Shown: positions 13,247 to 24,624 of the stretch, piece by piece
Numbering within the stretch: the stretch's first letter is position 1
Layout of the letters: the number at the start of each line of letters is the position of its first letter
Source of the DNA: Rhizophagus clarus
Lineage: Eukaryota > Glomeromycota > Glomeromycetes > Glomerales > Glomeraceae
Assembly (NCBI GenBank): GCA_015698045.1
Contig: BLAL01000004.1
Coordinates: forward strand, 1,550,001-1,614,000
Direction: 5' to 3'
Length of the DNA: 64,000 nucleotides
Notes under the pieces: generated by a model
The model's input: only the letters and a program-made list of their open reading frames with translations
Told to the model about the DNA's origin: nothing
Database searches by the model: none
Program-made: the position numbers and the translations under genes

Positions 13247-15103
13247 AATTATTATAATCAATATCATATCTCAAATTACAAAACTGTTTAAATAAATAAT
13301 TTGTAAAATTCATCCCCTCCTTGATTTTCATTTCGTGTATTGTAGTAAATATATGTGTATTGTTTGAAAATAACAAAGTGGTTTGTTATATCTAATTCTT
13401 GCGTATTCTTTTAACAATTAGGTCGATCTCAAATTGGTATCCGCGGATAATATCTCGGATTTTGATTACGATATTTGACTATGATATACAGTTACAGAAT
13501 CAATAAAAGAATTCTTTACGTAATAATATGTTGTGTTATTCTGTCAATTATAAGTCGTATTGTGGCTTAAATTACAGATTTTTAAAGACAAAATCGGTCA
13601 ATTCTGTCATTAAAAAAGCGCCAGACGGCTGAAAAATTAAGTTGTTTATAAATAAGATCTAATCAGTTATTGTCCAAATATCCAATTTAGGTCTTGTAAT
13701 ATTACAAATATGATTATGAAAGTGATAAACTTTATTATTATTTGATACAATTAATATAATGAATCCTTAATGTCGTACAGAAATTCGTACAATTATTTGG
13801 CGAAGTGTTGAATGATGAACTTCGCATTTAAAATAATTCCTTTTGTTCGTAACAAATTTTTATTATAATCAATTTTTATAAGCGAAGATTTTTGTTCTTA
13901 ATTGAGGATAAATTTATTTGTTAGTAATTTAAGTAGATAAATTTTCAATTTTTAAAGTAGATTTCATTTTACCTATTCAAAAATGAAAAAATTCCATGTC
14001 AAAGTACATTTATCGGAGTTTCTTTCCAGAAATTTTCTTAATTGGTTTTTTTTTTTTCTACTGCACTTTAATATCGATTCATTTTTCTATTGGTTTTTGA
14101 ACATATATTAATCGAATGTTCTTTACTGGGAATAATATTTTTTTTTTTTCGGTCTTTGTTTTTCAAACTTCCGATCATGTTCTTTCTTTTCAAATGCGAT
14201 TGGCTGATCAATAGAACAAGGAATGAAACACAAAATTGCCCCGACTCCCGAGAGTGGGACACAAATCCATTTCAATAAAGAGTACTTTGTCAGAATTTGT
14301 ATATCTTTTTTTTTTTTATTTAAACCTATAAGGAAATTTGTCGTTTTACTTAAATTTCGCTGATTTATAAAATTATTTGGTATTATTATATAGGAAAAAA
14401 AATAAATAAATAAATAAATAAATCTTTCTTAAAAACAGCAGTTCTTGCAATATATACACTTAAACCAATTACCCAGTTTTTCATACAGTTAACCAGGAAA
14501 AGCTGCGACATCCATTCATTTACGTACGAAAATTCTTTAATTAGTCAATCACAACAAATGCGACCAATGTGCATCTGTATCTATAGTACATATTGCGCAA
14601 AATGGAAAATCTTAACATGTTTGTTTTAATAAGTTATTGTTTTATTATTTAAAAAGTAAACTATCAATCACAATTTCACTCTTCTTATCGAAAAATTTAT
14701 GCATGCAAGATGTAAGTTCCAAAACTCCGTCAAAAATTATATTATCAATGAATTTTTTTATATTATTGTTTTTTTTTTTTTTGTACCAGAATTGAATAAT
14801 CGTTATCGTAATCGTATCACAAATAACAGATCATAATAAAAAAAAAAATAAAAAAAAAAAACGAGAAAAAAAGATAACTTTTCAGTAACGTTCTTTTCTG
14901 TACGTTAAATTAATTAATTTATTTATTTTCATTTAATTATATTATTATTTTGATTTAAAATTTTTTGTTTATAGAAATTTTTATTTTAATTTTCCTTCTT
15001 TGTTCTAGTTATAAATATTTTCAATTTTTATTTTATTTCATATATACTATGTCTATATATATTTATATATTTCGTCTATTCTTCCTCTTTTGCTCGAATA
15101 ATA
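13247..15103. repeat. Spacer of secreted-protein repeat unit 1
   Basis: Non-coding spacer between the F-box and the first secreted-protein gene. Much of it recurs at 16806-18300 and in part upstream of the later copies; for instance the phrases around 13610 (gcgccagacggctga), 14140-14180 and 14460-14510 have diverged counterparts. It holds a conserved hairpin at 14474-14505 and a (TAAA)n run near 14400. Confidence 0.6.
14474..14505. other. Conserved hairpin, unit 1
   Basis: Arms CAGTTTTT and AAAAGCTG can pair (one G-T wobble). The same site recurs in units 3, 4 and 6 of the array, and in degraded form in unit 2. It lies about 0.65-0.9 kb before the secreted-protein start. Confidence 0.45.
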
Positions 15104-15229
15104 ATCCGTGATACGTCCCTCAAATTTATGATTTTTATAATTTTGAAAGGTACAAATTTATTAATATCCAGGTTAATAATGAATCAAGTTACACGTACGA
15201 AATAGACGAATTCGATAAGTAATAAAAGG
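15104..15229 (+). promoter_or_regulatory. Conserved upstream block, copy 1
   Basis: Begins ATCCGTGATACG and ends GATAAGTAATAAAAGG; ends 129 bp before the ATG. Near-identical blocks precede copies 3, 4, 5 and 6. The intervening ~130 bp contains T-tract/A-tract and ATTTACAAAA, also conserved. Promoter role is inferred from position and conservation. Confidence 0.5.
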
Positions 15230-15357
15230 ATTGATTTTTTTAGTCCATCAAAATTTTTTTTTTTTAAAAAAAAAATCCATTTACAAAATCATCTACATTC
15301 CACCCTTAATAAAATAATAATAAATATTCCTTATTAAACTGTTAATAAATAGAAAAA

Positions 15358-15898
15358 ATGAAATCTTTTAGTTATCTCGTATTTTTAAACGTATTAATCC
15401 TCTTCGCTTACGCTCAAGATCAACCAATTCCAGCAACTAGTTGTGAACAAAGATTCGCTTTACAAGGCACGACATGCACACCATGTCAACAAGCACTTTT
15501 TAAACATAATTTTATAGATACATCAGCTGCCATTGCTAAACAACCACCTTCTGACAAATGTATGGTCACTAGTATTTTTAGTTATCATTTACTTGAAGAG
15601 ATTTCTACTACTCCTGGTACTTCCGCAGCAGACGTGACAAAAGTAAAAAATGCTTTAGATAAAACTTGTGCCGATACCGCAAATAATGCATGTAGTGAAT
15701 CAGATGCTAAAAGTGCTTATACTGAGGTTGATAAAGCTTGTGATGCAGAATTGAATCAATACCTTTCTGGTAAAGACACTACAGATCTCGTTGGAACTAG
15801 AGCTGTAGCAACTATAACTTTATATTATTTAGCTATACCTTTAAGAGATATTTTATGTTCTAAAGTAGGAAACGGTAAGTTATTTTAAGTTTTACATG

Positions 15899-15930
<32 letters not shown>

Positions 15931-16290
15931 ACACATTATTAATTATCATCTCTAAATTATTTTTTAGAATATTGTTTCGTCAAATTTTTCGAACAAGCAA
16001 ATAAAACTCAAACTACAACTCCAAACGCGAATCCTTTTGGTCCTAATTCGTTACAATGTGATGATTGCTCAAAACAAGCTTATAATAGTATAAAAAGTTT
16101 TCAATCATCTCATCCTCTTGATACTCCTAATTTACAAAAGATCATGGCTAATACAACCACCAAAGAAATTCAAGCATTTGAACAAAAATGTCCTAATCTC
16201 GCTAAATCCGATGCTCAAAGACTTACTAATCAATTTTATAATTACCTTGGAATTATTTTAACTTGTCTTGTAGGATTCTTATTTATGTAA
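15358..16290 (+). CDS. Cys-rich secreted anchored protein, copy 1 (type I)
   Basis: Founding member, by position, of a tandem family I do not recognise. Exons 15358-15874 and 15968-16290 (93-bp intron with an AT repeat) give 279 aa. Residues 1-19 are a signal peptide ending AYA. The mature part has 12 cysteines at family-conserved places: CEQ, TCTPC, DKC, KTC, NAC, KAC, ILC, EYC, QCDDC, QKC. The most conserved phrases are CSESDAKSAYTEVDKACDAE and SSHPLDTPNLQKIMA. The last ~19 residues are hydrophobic and run to the stop, suggesting a GPI-signal or a tail anchor at the cell surface. This copy has a longer segment between Cys4 and Cys5 (STTPGTSAADVTKVKNALD) and lacks the TPPY segment found in other copies. 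The intron interrupts the codon before EYC, as in all copies. Surface or secreted role is inferred. Confidence 0.85.
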
Positions 16291-16430
16291 CTTTTTAATT
16301 AATATATTGTTTTATAGTTAAGAAACATTTAACAAAATTAGCTGGATAAAATATATTTTGTATTTGAGTATTAAATATGAGAATGCTAAATAAAATTATT
16401 TTATATTTTAACTTATTAATATGATTACGT

Positions 16431-16805
16431 TCCGGTGATGCTAAATCATTTGGGGTTAAATATTCCAAATCACTTATCCTGATATCTCTTAGTTTTACTA
16501 TTTGAAATCTTACTGAAAGAAATGTATTTTGTGAAAGTTTATAACGAAATAAATCGAGAAAGGAATTTCATTTTTAGTGATTCTAACTCATAATTTGGTA
16601 TTAAAAGATTCTTTTCCATCTTTATTACCGGCATGATATTCTGTTGCGGAGGAATTTTAGGTTTATTTCCGGTAATATCGATAATATTAAAATTAAATTC
16701 TCCAATCTTCTCCTTTGTCATGCACTTTCATACACGAAGTCTTATTTTTGATTTTATTAGAACATGAATCTTTCTTTTATTAACTCGATTTTTGTGTCGC
16801 GTCAT
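16431..16805 (-). pseudogene. F-box gene relic
   Basis: Degenerate partial copy of the gene at 11734-13246. The start side (16805) matches its N-terminus: 'NIIDI..NKPK' and 'PQQNI' are readable and the ATG context GTCATAATTAT is shared. The distal part (about 16495-16560) matches the coding stretch for 'SQNTFLPVGFQIA'. The intron and most of the body are gone. It shows that an F-box gene was duplicated together with the secreted-protein gene. Confidence 0.75.
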
Positions 16806-18375
16806 AATTATATCAATATAGCTCAAGTTACCTTATGTATATTGTTTGAAAATATCAAGTTGAACAAGTTAGCTTATTCTACCTAATTCCTGCATATTTC
16901 GTATTCCATGATCCCATGGATTTCGATTACGATATAAATAAAATATAATTGTAACGAAAAAAAAAAAAATACGAAAAAAAAAATACTCAAATCACGGGAT
17001 TTTTGAAGACCAAAATCGTTCAATTCTTAATCATTAAATAGCACCAGACGATTGAGGCATTGAGTTATTTCATCAACATCTAATCAATTAATATTATTGT
17101 ACTTTACAAATATGATTATAAAAGTGATGTATAGCACAGTTGTGATTAATGAATTAATATGGTACATCGAATTTATTTACAACTGTGATAAACTACGCAT
17201 ATAAAATAATTCCTTTCTCTCATAACGAATTTTAGTTATAAAGCGAAGATTTTTGTTCTTGGAGAATTCCCTTAAAAAATTTTTTTATGATCACAGTATC
17301 TGAGTAGTAACATTTCTATTTGTACACGAAGTTGTCTGAACACGGACTTTTCAAAGGTAAATTTCTATGTCGATTCTATACGAAGATGCAAAAGTTCTTT
17401 ATCTTTATTGCCTTATGTTACATTGTAATTTTTATAAATTTTTGTTTTTAGATCATTTAATGATGAAAAAAAAGAACAAAAAAGATTTTTACAAAATTAT
17501 TTGTTATAAGTCACGTGATAAATGCCGTTTGAAACACATAAGGTGTAAATTAAGAAATTTTCTAACCAAAATTGTAATCATTTATCGGAGGTACTTCAAT
17601 CATTTTCTATTGGTCTTTGATACGTATTAAAATTTTATTTTAAATATGTAATATTTATTAGTCTACTAAAAAATTTTTTTTTTTTCGGCTTTGTTTCAAA
17701 CTTCTGTACATGTTCTTTCTTTCGGCAGTTACGATTGGTCGATTATTATAAACAAGGAATGAATTACTCTTCTTAATAACCGAGGTTGCTTACAAATCCA
17801 TTCTTCAAACAAAGGCACTTTGTCACTAAAATTTCTACGACAAAACAATTATATGAACTTATAAGGTCATTTTTATCGTAATTTACTCAATTTCGTTGAT
17901 ATGATAATATATAATTTTTACTTGAATATCACTATGCAAAAAAAGAAAATTCTTTTAAAAACACTAGTTTTGCAATAATAATCACAATAATATATATATA
18001 TATTTATTTATATGCAGTATATGTGCTTAACTAATTATTATTTATTACCCAGTTCAGTTCTTATACGGTTAACCAGGCGACGCTAATCTATAATGCATAT
18101 TACGCTGTATACTTGCTTCAAAATGGAAAATCTTACGACATTGGCCAAAATTTTTTGCATGATTGTTTTGACAAAAAAAAAAGGACTTTCGTCATTTTGT
18201 TCTTCCTTATCGAGAACTTTATGCATGCAAGGTGTAATTCTGAATCCTTTTAAAAATGTTTATTTTATATTATTATTTTTTTTTTTTTTTTGAAAATCAT
18301 TTACAAAAACATTCACATCCCGTTCTTCACTTAATACTAACTAGTAATAATAATTCCTTAATGTAGACACCGATA
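16806..18375. repeat. Spacer of repeat unit 2
   Basis: Diverged copy of 13247-14770. The hairpin counterpart near 18050-18090 is disrupted. The conserved promoter-like block seen before intact copies is missing: the sequence passes from a region matching 14760 straight to the proximal ATTTACAAAA segment at about 18297. Small open frames here (17367-17630, 18093-18293) look like chance. Confidence 0.6.
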
Positions 18376-18808
18376 CAGTCGCCTCTGGATATAACGAACC
18401 TGGATGTGCCAAACACTTATTATACCGAACCAAAGTTTACAGAACAGATTTTTATAATTATTTACACCGGATATAGCGAACTTTTATAATAAAATCCTAT
18501 ATACCGCATCCGAAATTGATTTGGTCAGACCCGATATATTAGCCATGTATTCGTTATAACGAACGGTCATGTGATCATGAATTAATTTGGGCCAAATTTA
18601 TAGTGCTAACCAGAATTATAAAGTTATTTATGTTTGGATATATGTGACTATATCATATGAAATTATAATCCTGGCTGGTACTATAAAGTCGGCCGGAATT
18701 ATCCAAGACAGAAAACCAGTTCGGCATTTTATATAACGGATTCACTATATAGTATATACCGAACTAAATCCTCTGTAACAGAGGGTTCGTTATATAAAGA
18801 GGCAACTG
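18376..18808. mobile_element. Pogo/Tigger-like MITE, 433 bp
   Basis: Left end CAGTCGCCTCTGGATATAAC, right end reads GTTATATAAAGAGGCAACTG, i.e. inverted termini with a few mismatches, flanked by TA on both sides (18374-18375 and 18809-18810). CAGTyGCCTC...ATATAACGAA is the style of terminus of pogo/Tigger (Tc1-mariner superfamily) elements, which duplicate TA. There is no transposase frame, so it is non-autonomous. It sits 12 bp before the ATG of secreted-protein copy 2; paralogous leaders show the uninterrupted sequence. Confidence 0.85.
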
Positions 18809-18820
18809 TAAATAGTAACC

Positions 18821-19806
18821 ATGAAATCTTTTAGTTTTTTTCGTATTTTTAAACGTATTAATCCTTTTCGCATGCGACAACTCCAAAAACTATTTGTGAA
18901 CAAAATTTCGCTTTAAAAGGCGCGAAATGTACACCATATCAACAAGCACTTTTTAAATACAACATTATGTCATCCGTCAAAACTAAGCAACCATCTTCTG
19001 ATAATTGTAATGCTATGAATATTCTATTTTCTCATTTATTTGAAGTCATTTCTGTTACTTCTGATACTTCCTTACTTCTGAATTCTGATGCTTCCGGTAC
19101 TCCCAATGTTTTTCAATCAGACTCTACAAAATTAAAAGAAGTTATAGATAAAACTTGCGTTGAAACCGCAGATGCATGTAGTGAATCAACTGTTAAAAGT
19201 GCTTATACTGAGATTGATAAAGCTTGTGATGTAGAATTGAATCAATACTTTTCTGTTAAAGGAACTGGAAAGGAAGCTACTCCTCCATATATTACCGGAG
19301 CTAATGTTGCATTAACTATATCTTTGTATTATTCGGCTATACCCCTTAAAGAAAATGTACTATAAAGTAGGAGGTAGTAAGTTATTAAGTATAAATATAA
19401 TATCACTTACATACATATACAATACTTTATAGCCTTTTAACATTTTATTTCTTCTTTAAATTATTTTTTAGAATATTGTTTCGTTAATTCTTATGAACAA
19501 GCAAATCAAACTCTAACTCAATCTCCAGATGCTAAAGTTACTGATTTAATAAAATGTGATGATTGTTCAAAACAAGATTATGATAACCTAAAAAGTTTTC
19601 GATCATCTCATCCTCCTGATACTCCTAATTTACAAAAGATTCTGGATGATAGTACAAACAAAGAATTACAAGCATTTGAACAAAAATGTCCTAATCTCGC
19701 TAAATCCGATGCTCAAAACTGAAACTTACTAGTCAATTTTATAATAATCCTGGAATTATTTTAATTGCCGGGTCTTTCAGGATTTATTTATGTTATCTTT
19801 AAGTAA
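18821..19806 (+). pseudogene. Secreted-protein copy 2 (type I), broken
   Basis: Homologous over its full length to the family, but with several lesions: one extra T in the T run of the signal-peptide region (7 instead of 6), a deletion spanning the signal-peptide end and mature start, a frameshift near 19355-19365 where other copies encode 'LCxKVGG', a changed donor (GGTAGTAAGT) and a short insertion near 19720 in exon 2. The middle of exon 1 (18967-19365) remains open. Exon 2 corresponds to 19472-19806. The copy also lacks the conserved upstream block and carries a MITE in its leader, so loss of expression may have come first. Confidence 0.85.
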
Positions 19807-20958
19807 TAATTAATACAGTTAGAAAACATTTATTACATTTCTTATTCAATTTTATTATATACATGAAATTTTTACTATCAATCAATAAAATAAATCATAT
19901 ATTAGTTACGAATCATTTAGAATCATTTACTAATTATTCTTCTGATAAATTTGCCTGCATTACCGGTATTAACGCTATAAATATGAGAATATAAGTTTAT
20001 AAAACACATTATTTTATTCATAAATGACGAAATATCTCGTTAACGAATCCCTTTGTTTTAAAAATGAGTTTGGTTAATCACTTTTTTTTTTTAAATACGG
20101 TTGACCATAGATAAAGTATGAAACGCAAAATTTCTCCTCTTTAATACCGGGATCCAATGTATGGGTGACACAGATCCATTACAAAGGTTGTTACTGTATT
20201 ACAAATTGTATAATAAAGACCGTTTCAAAAGTAAATTACATGAATTTAAATTTCGTTGATATGAATAATAATTTTATTTTAATATTATTATACATTTCTT
20301 AAAACTGCAGTTTTACAGTAACCGCAATAAATAAATAAATTTACTTAAACCAATTACCCAGTTTTTTATACGCTTATCCAGGTAAAAGCTGCAACGCTGC
20401 GTTAAAGTTCGTTAATTAGTCTATCATCTAATAATACTGTATATATTTTACGCAGTATACTTGTTTCAAAATTGAAAATCTTACGACATTAACCAAAATT
20501 TTTGCTTGCTTTTTAACAAGAAAAAGGGACAAATAAATTATTACTGTGATTTTATTTAAAAGTAAACTTTTACAATTTCATTTTTCCTTATCGAAAACTT
20601 TAGCAATTCTAAACAACGTCAAATTAATATTTCTTTTTTTTTTTGTACCAAAATTAAAGAACTAAACTAAAATAGGTCACAATTAAAAAAAAAAAAATCA
20701 ATTATTTAACGTAACGATTCTTTCTATCATACATTACAATTAGTAATTAAATTTACTTTGTTTTATATATATTTTTTTGTTATAACTTTCAAATCGCATT
20801 TAACAAACTTTCTTGTTCTTTATATTTATCTTAATTGTTTTATTTCCATTTTTTTTCAATATCATACTTAACATCTTTCCTTACCCCCTATATTTATTTT
20901 TAATTTTTTTTTTTTTTTTTTTTAATTCCATTTTTTTCAACAATAGTATTTAACAAAG
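19807..20958. repeat. Spacer of repeat unit 3
   Basis: Non-coding, shares segments with the other unit spacers (20030-20220, 20340-20420). No gene seen. Confidence 0.6.
20359..20391. other. Conserved hairpin, unit 3
   Basis: Arms CAGTTTTT and AAAAGCTG around TATACGCTTATCCAGGT; same position in the unit as at 14474-14505. Confidence 0.45.
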
Positions 20959-21063
20959 ATCCGTGATACATTTCTCAAGTTTTCAATTTGTAAAGTATAA
21001 ACTAAATTAGATTGACAATAATGAATCAAAGTTACACTTATGAATTTGATAAGTAATAAAAAG
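20959..21063 (+). promoter_or_regulatory. Conserved upstream block, copy 3
   Basis: ATCCGTGATACATTTCTC to GATAAGTAATAAAAAG, ending 134 bp before the ATG. Closely similar to the blocks of copies 1, 4, 5 and 6. Confidence 0.5.
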
Positions 21064-21196
21064 ATCGATTTTTGGTCCATCAGAAATTTTTTTTTTAAAA
21101 AAAAACATTTATAAAAAAACATCTACATTCTGTTTTTAATAAATAATATTAACTCCTTACTGTACTGTTTATAAACACCATTAAATACTAGAAACT

Positions 21197-22088
21197 ATGA
21201 AATCTTTTAGTTTTTTCGTATTTTTAAACTTATTAATCCTTTTCGTTTACGCTCAAAATCAAGCAATTCCATCAACTACTAGTAGTACTTGTGAACAATA
21301 TTTCACTTTAAATAGCACGACATCATGCACACCATGTCAACAAGCAATTTTTAAAACTCAGCAACTACCTACTGCCAAATGTAATATCATTTTTATTCTA
21401 GCTAGTAATATGCTTGGTCCTCCTACACCAAACTCATTAAGAGATGATATAGATAAAACTTGCGCTGCTGAAGCCACAAATGGATGTAATGAATCAGATG
21501 CTAAAAGTGCTTACACGGAGGTCGATAAAGCTTGTGATGCAGAAATAAATTTATACTTATCTGTTCAAGGAACTGATAAGGAAAACACTCCTCCTTATAG
21601 CAACGAAGTTGATATCGGATCTAGTGCTTCATCAATTATATTTGCAAATTATTTGGCTATACCTTTTATAAAAAGTTTATGTACTAAAGTAGGAGGCGGT
21701 AAGTCATTAAGTATAAATATAATATCAATTACATAATATTTTATAGCTTTTTTTAACATTTTATTTCTTTAAAATATTTTTAGAATATTGTATAGTTAAA
21801 TCCTTTGAACAAACAAATAGTTCTGATCCATTGGATTTAACACAATGTGATGATTGTACAAAACAAAGTTATGATAACCTAAAAAGTTTTCAATCATCTC
21901 ATCCGCTTGATACTCCTAATTTACAAAGGATCATGGCTGATTCAACCACCAAAGAAATTCAAGCATTTGAACAGAAATGTCCTAATCTTGCTAAATCAGA
22001 TGCTCAAAAACTCACTAGTCAATTTTATAATTATCCTAGAATTATTTTAATCGGTCTTATAGGATTTATTTATGTAACTTTTATGTAA
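21197..22088 (+). CDS. Cys-rich secreted anchored protein, copy 3 (type II)
   Basis: Exons 21197-21698 and 21784-22088 (85-bp intron) give 268 aa. Signal peptide at residues 1-19 (ends VYA), 12 family cysteines, N-glycosylation sequon NST, hydrophobic C-terminal tail (IILIGLIGFIYVTFM). Type II: the Cys4-Cys5 segment is short and contains NSLRDDID; a TPPYSNEVDIGSSAS segment precedes Cys8. No lesion seen. Confidence 0.85.
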
Positions 22089-23489
22089 TAATTAATATAG
22101 AGAACATTTATTATTATTCAATTTATTATTATTCAATTTATTATTATTCAATTTTATTATTTATTATGCATAAAAAAAAATTTTTTTTACAACTAATCAT
22201 GAAAATAAATCATATATTATTTATTATTTAAGTAACTAATTTTCGGATAAATTTGCCCGTATTCTGGTATTAATGTTTAAGAGATACTTAATCGGTCAAC
22301 CCGATTTTTAGAAATATTTTATTCATATTAAAATGATGAAATATCTCCATTATTTTAAACGATAAAATGGAGTTTAGGTTAACTCTAGTTCAGCACTTTT
22401 GGATCTACGATAACTTTCCTAATTTCGATACGTTAGGCCGGTTAGGGTGAATTGCCTCATCTCATGAGGCGCATATAGTACAGAATGATTTGTGTACTGC
22501 AACAGTTTATATTATTCAATATTGGTCAATTAAAATTTTTTAAATTTTCTGATTATGTTCTTTTTTTTCAAATAAGATTGGTTGATTATAGATAAAGAAT
22601 GAAGCACAAAAATTTCTCTTCTTTTCTTCTTTAATAACTGAGATTGAAGCGATACGGATTCATTTTCAAACAAAGACAGTTTATTACTGTATTACAGATT
22701 GTATATTTTTTTTATCCTTATGTCGTTTCAAAAATAATTTACATGATTTTTAAATTTTGTTTAATATTATTATTATACAAAAATCTTTTTAAAGCAGCAG
22801 TTTTGCAATAAATCACAATAAATATAAATAAATATTCTTAAACCAATTACCCAGTTTTAATACGCCTAACCAGGTAAAAACTGCAGCACTGCGTTCACTA
22901 ACGAAGTTCATCAATTAGTCTTTCTATAGTACACGTTTTACAATCTTTAGCTAAAATTTTTGCTTGTTTTTTAACAAGAAAAAGGACAATAAATTATTAT
23001 TATTTTGTTTAAAAGTAAAATTCTACAATTTCATTTTTTCTTATCAAAAACTTTATACATACAAAATGTGATTCTGAATACATTCAAAAAAATATTTTAT
23101 GAATGAATTTTAATAATCTTTCTTTCTTTCTTTCCTTTTTTTTTTGTACCAAAATTATGTGATAAAAGAAACGAGAAAAAACATAAACTTTTTAATGTAA
23201 CATTCCTTTCCATACGTTTGAAGTAATTTGTTTTAATTTTTGTTTCATTTAAATTTTTATTCCTTCATTTAACTTATATTTACTTTATCTATTTGTTATT
23301 ATTATTTCCTCTTTTTTTCAACAATCGGGTTTAACAACTTTATTGCACTTAATATTTTTATCTTAATTATTTCATTTCCTTTTTTTTCAACATCATACTT
23401 TACAAATTTCCTTGTTCTCTCTATATTTATTTATTTTGAAATTTTTTTTTTTTTTACTCCGTTTTTTTCGAAAATCGTACTTAACAAAG
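22089..23489. repeat. Spacer of repeat unit 4
   Basis: Non-coding. Three tandem copies of a ~14-bp TTATTATTCAA repeat at about 22108-22158. A segment with GATCTACGATAACTTTCCTA (about 22402) recurs in diverged form near 27668 and 31950. Confidence 0.6.
22852..22883. other. Conserved hairpin, unit 4
   Basis: Arms CAGTTTT and AAAACTG around AATACGCCTAACCAGGTA. The wobble seen in units 1 and 3 is a standard pair here. Confidence 0.45.
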
Positions 23490-23593
23490 ATTCGTGATAC
23501 GTCCCTTAAGTTTTCAATTTGTAAAGCATAAACTAAATTGGATTGACAATAATGAATCGACGTTACACGTACGAATTTGATAAGCAATAAAAA
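23490..23593 (+). promoter_or_regulatory. Conserved upstream block, copy 4
   Basis: ATTCGTGATACGTCCC to GATAAGCAATAAAAAG, ending 126 bp before the ATG. Confidence 0.5.
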
Positions 23594-23718
23594 GAAGTCC
23601 GTCAGAAGTTTTTTTTTAAAAAAAAACATTTACAAAACATTTACTTTCCATTTTTAATAAATAACAATAATAATCTCTTACTATATATATTGCTTACAGA
23701 CATCATTAAATAGAAACT

Positions 23719-24624
23719 ATGAAATCTTATTGTTTTTTCATATTTTTAAACGCATTAATCCTTTTCGCTTACGCTCAAAATCAAACAATTCCATCAACTT
23801 GTGAACAATATTTCGCTTTAAATGGCACGCAATCATGCACATCATGTCAACAAGCAATTTATAATACTCAACAACAACCTACTGCTAAATGTAATGTCAT
23901 TAGTATTCTACTTAGTAATTCATTTATTAGTACTACTTCTGGAATAGACTCGTTGAGAGATGGTATAAATAAAACTTGCACTGAAACCGCGGCAAATCCA
24001 TGTAATGAATCGGATGCTATAAATGCTTATACTGAGGTTGATAAAGCTTGTGATGCAGAATTGAACATATACTTTGCTGTTAAAGGAACTGTCAAAGAGA
24101 CCACTCCTCCTTATAGTAACGACGCTAATATTGGATCTAATGCTGCAATAACAATATTTTTCAATTATTTGGGTATACCTTTTAGAGAAAGTTTATGTAC
24201 TAAAGTAGAAGGCGGTAAGTTATTATTAATTATAAATATAACATCATTTACAATACTTTATAGCTTTTTTTTTTTTTTTTAACATTTTATTTCTTTAAAA
24301 TATTTTTTTTTAGAATTTTGTCTAATTAAACAAGCAAGTCAAAATCAATCTCCAAATATTACTAGTCCTTTTGATTTTACAGAATGTGATGATTGTGGAA
24401 AACAAAACTTTGATATTTTAAAAAGGTTTCAATCATCTCATCCGCTTGATACTCCTAATTTACAAAAGGTTATGGCTGATTCAACCACAAATGTACTGCA
24501 AGCATTTGAACAGAAATGTCCTAATCTTGCGTCTGATGCTCAAAAACTCACTAGTCAATTTTATAATTATCCTGTGACTATTTTAATTAGTCTTATAGGA
24601 TTTATTTACGCAACTTTTATATAG
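23719..24624 (+). CDS. Cys-rich secreted anchored protein, copy 4 (type II)
   Basis: Exons 23719-24214 and 24314-24624 (99-bp intron) give 268 aa. Signal peptide ends AYA; 12 family cysteines retained, with EFC replacing EYC at Cys9 and TSC replacing TPC at Cys3. The Cys4-Cys5 segment is of the short type (GIDSLRDGIN). Hydrophobic tail TILISLIGFIYATFI. Exon 2 lacks the 'SYEQ' phrase after Cys9. Intact. Confidence 0.85.

Noticed and set aside
15900-15926. (AT)n run after copy 1 exon 1 as a regulatory element
   Set aside because: Lies in the intron and is absent from other copies; simple microsatellite.
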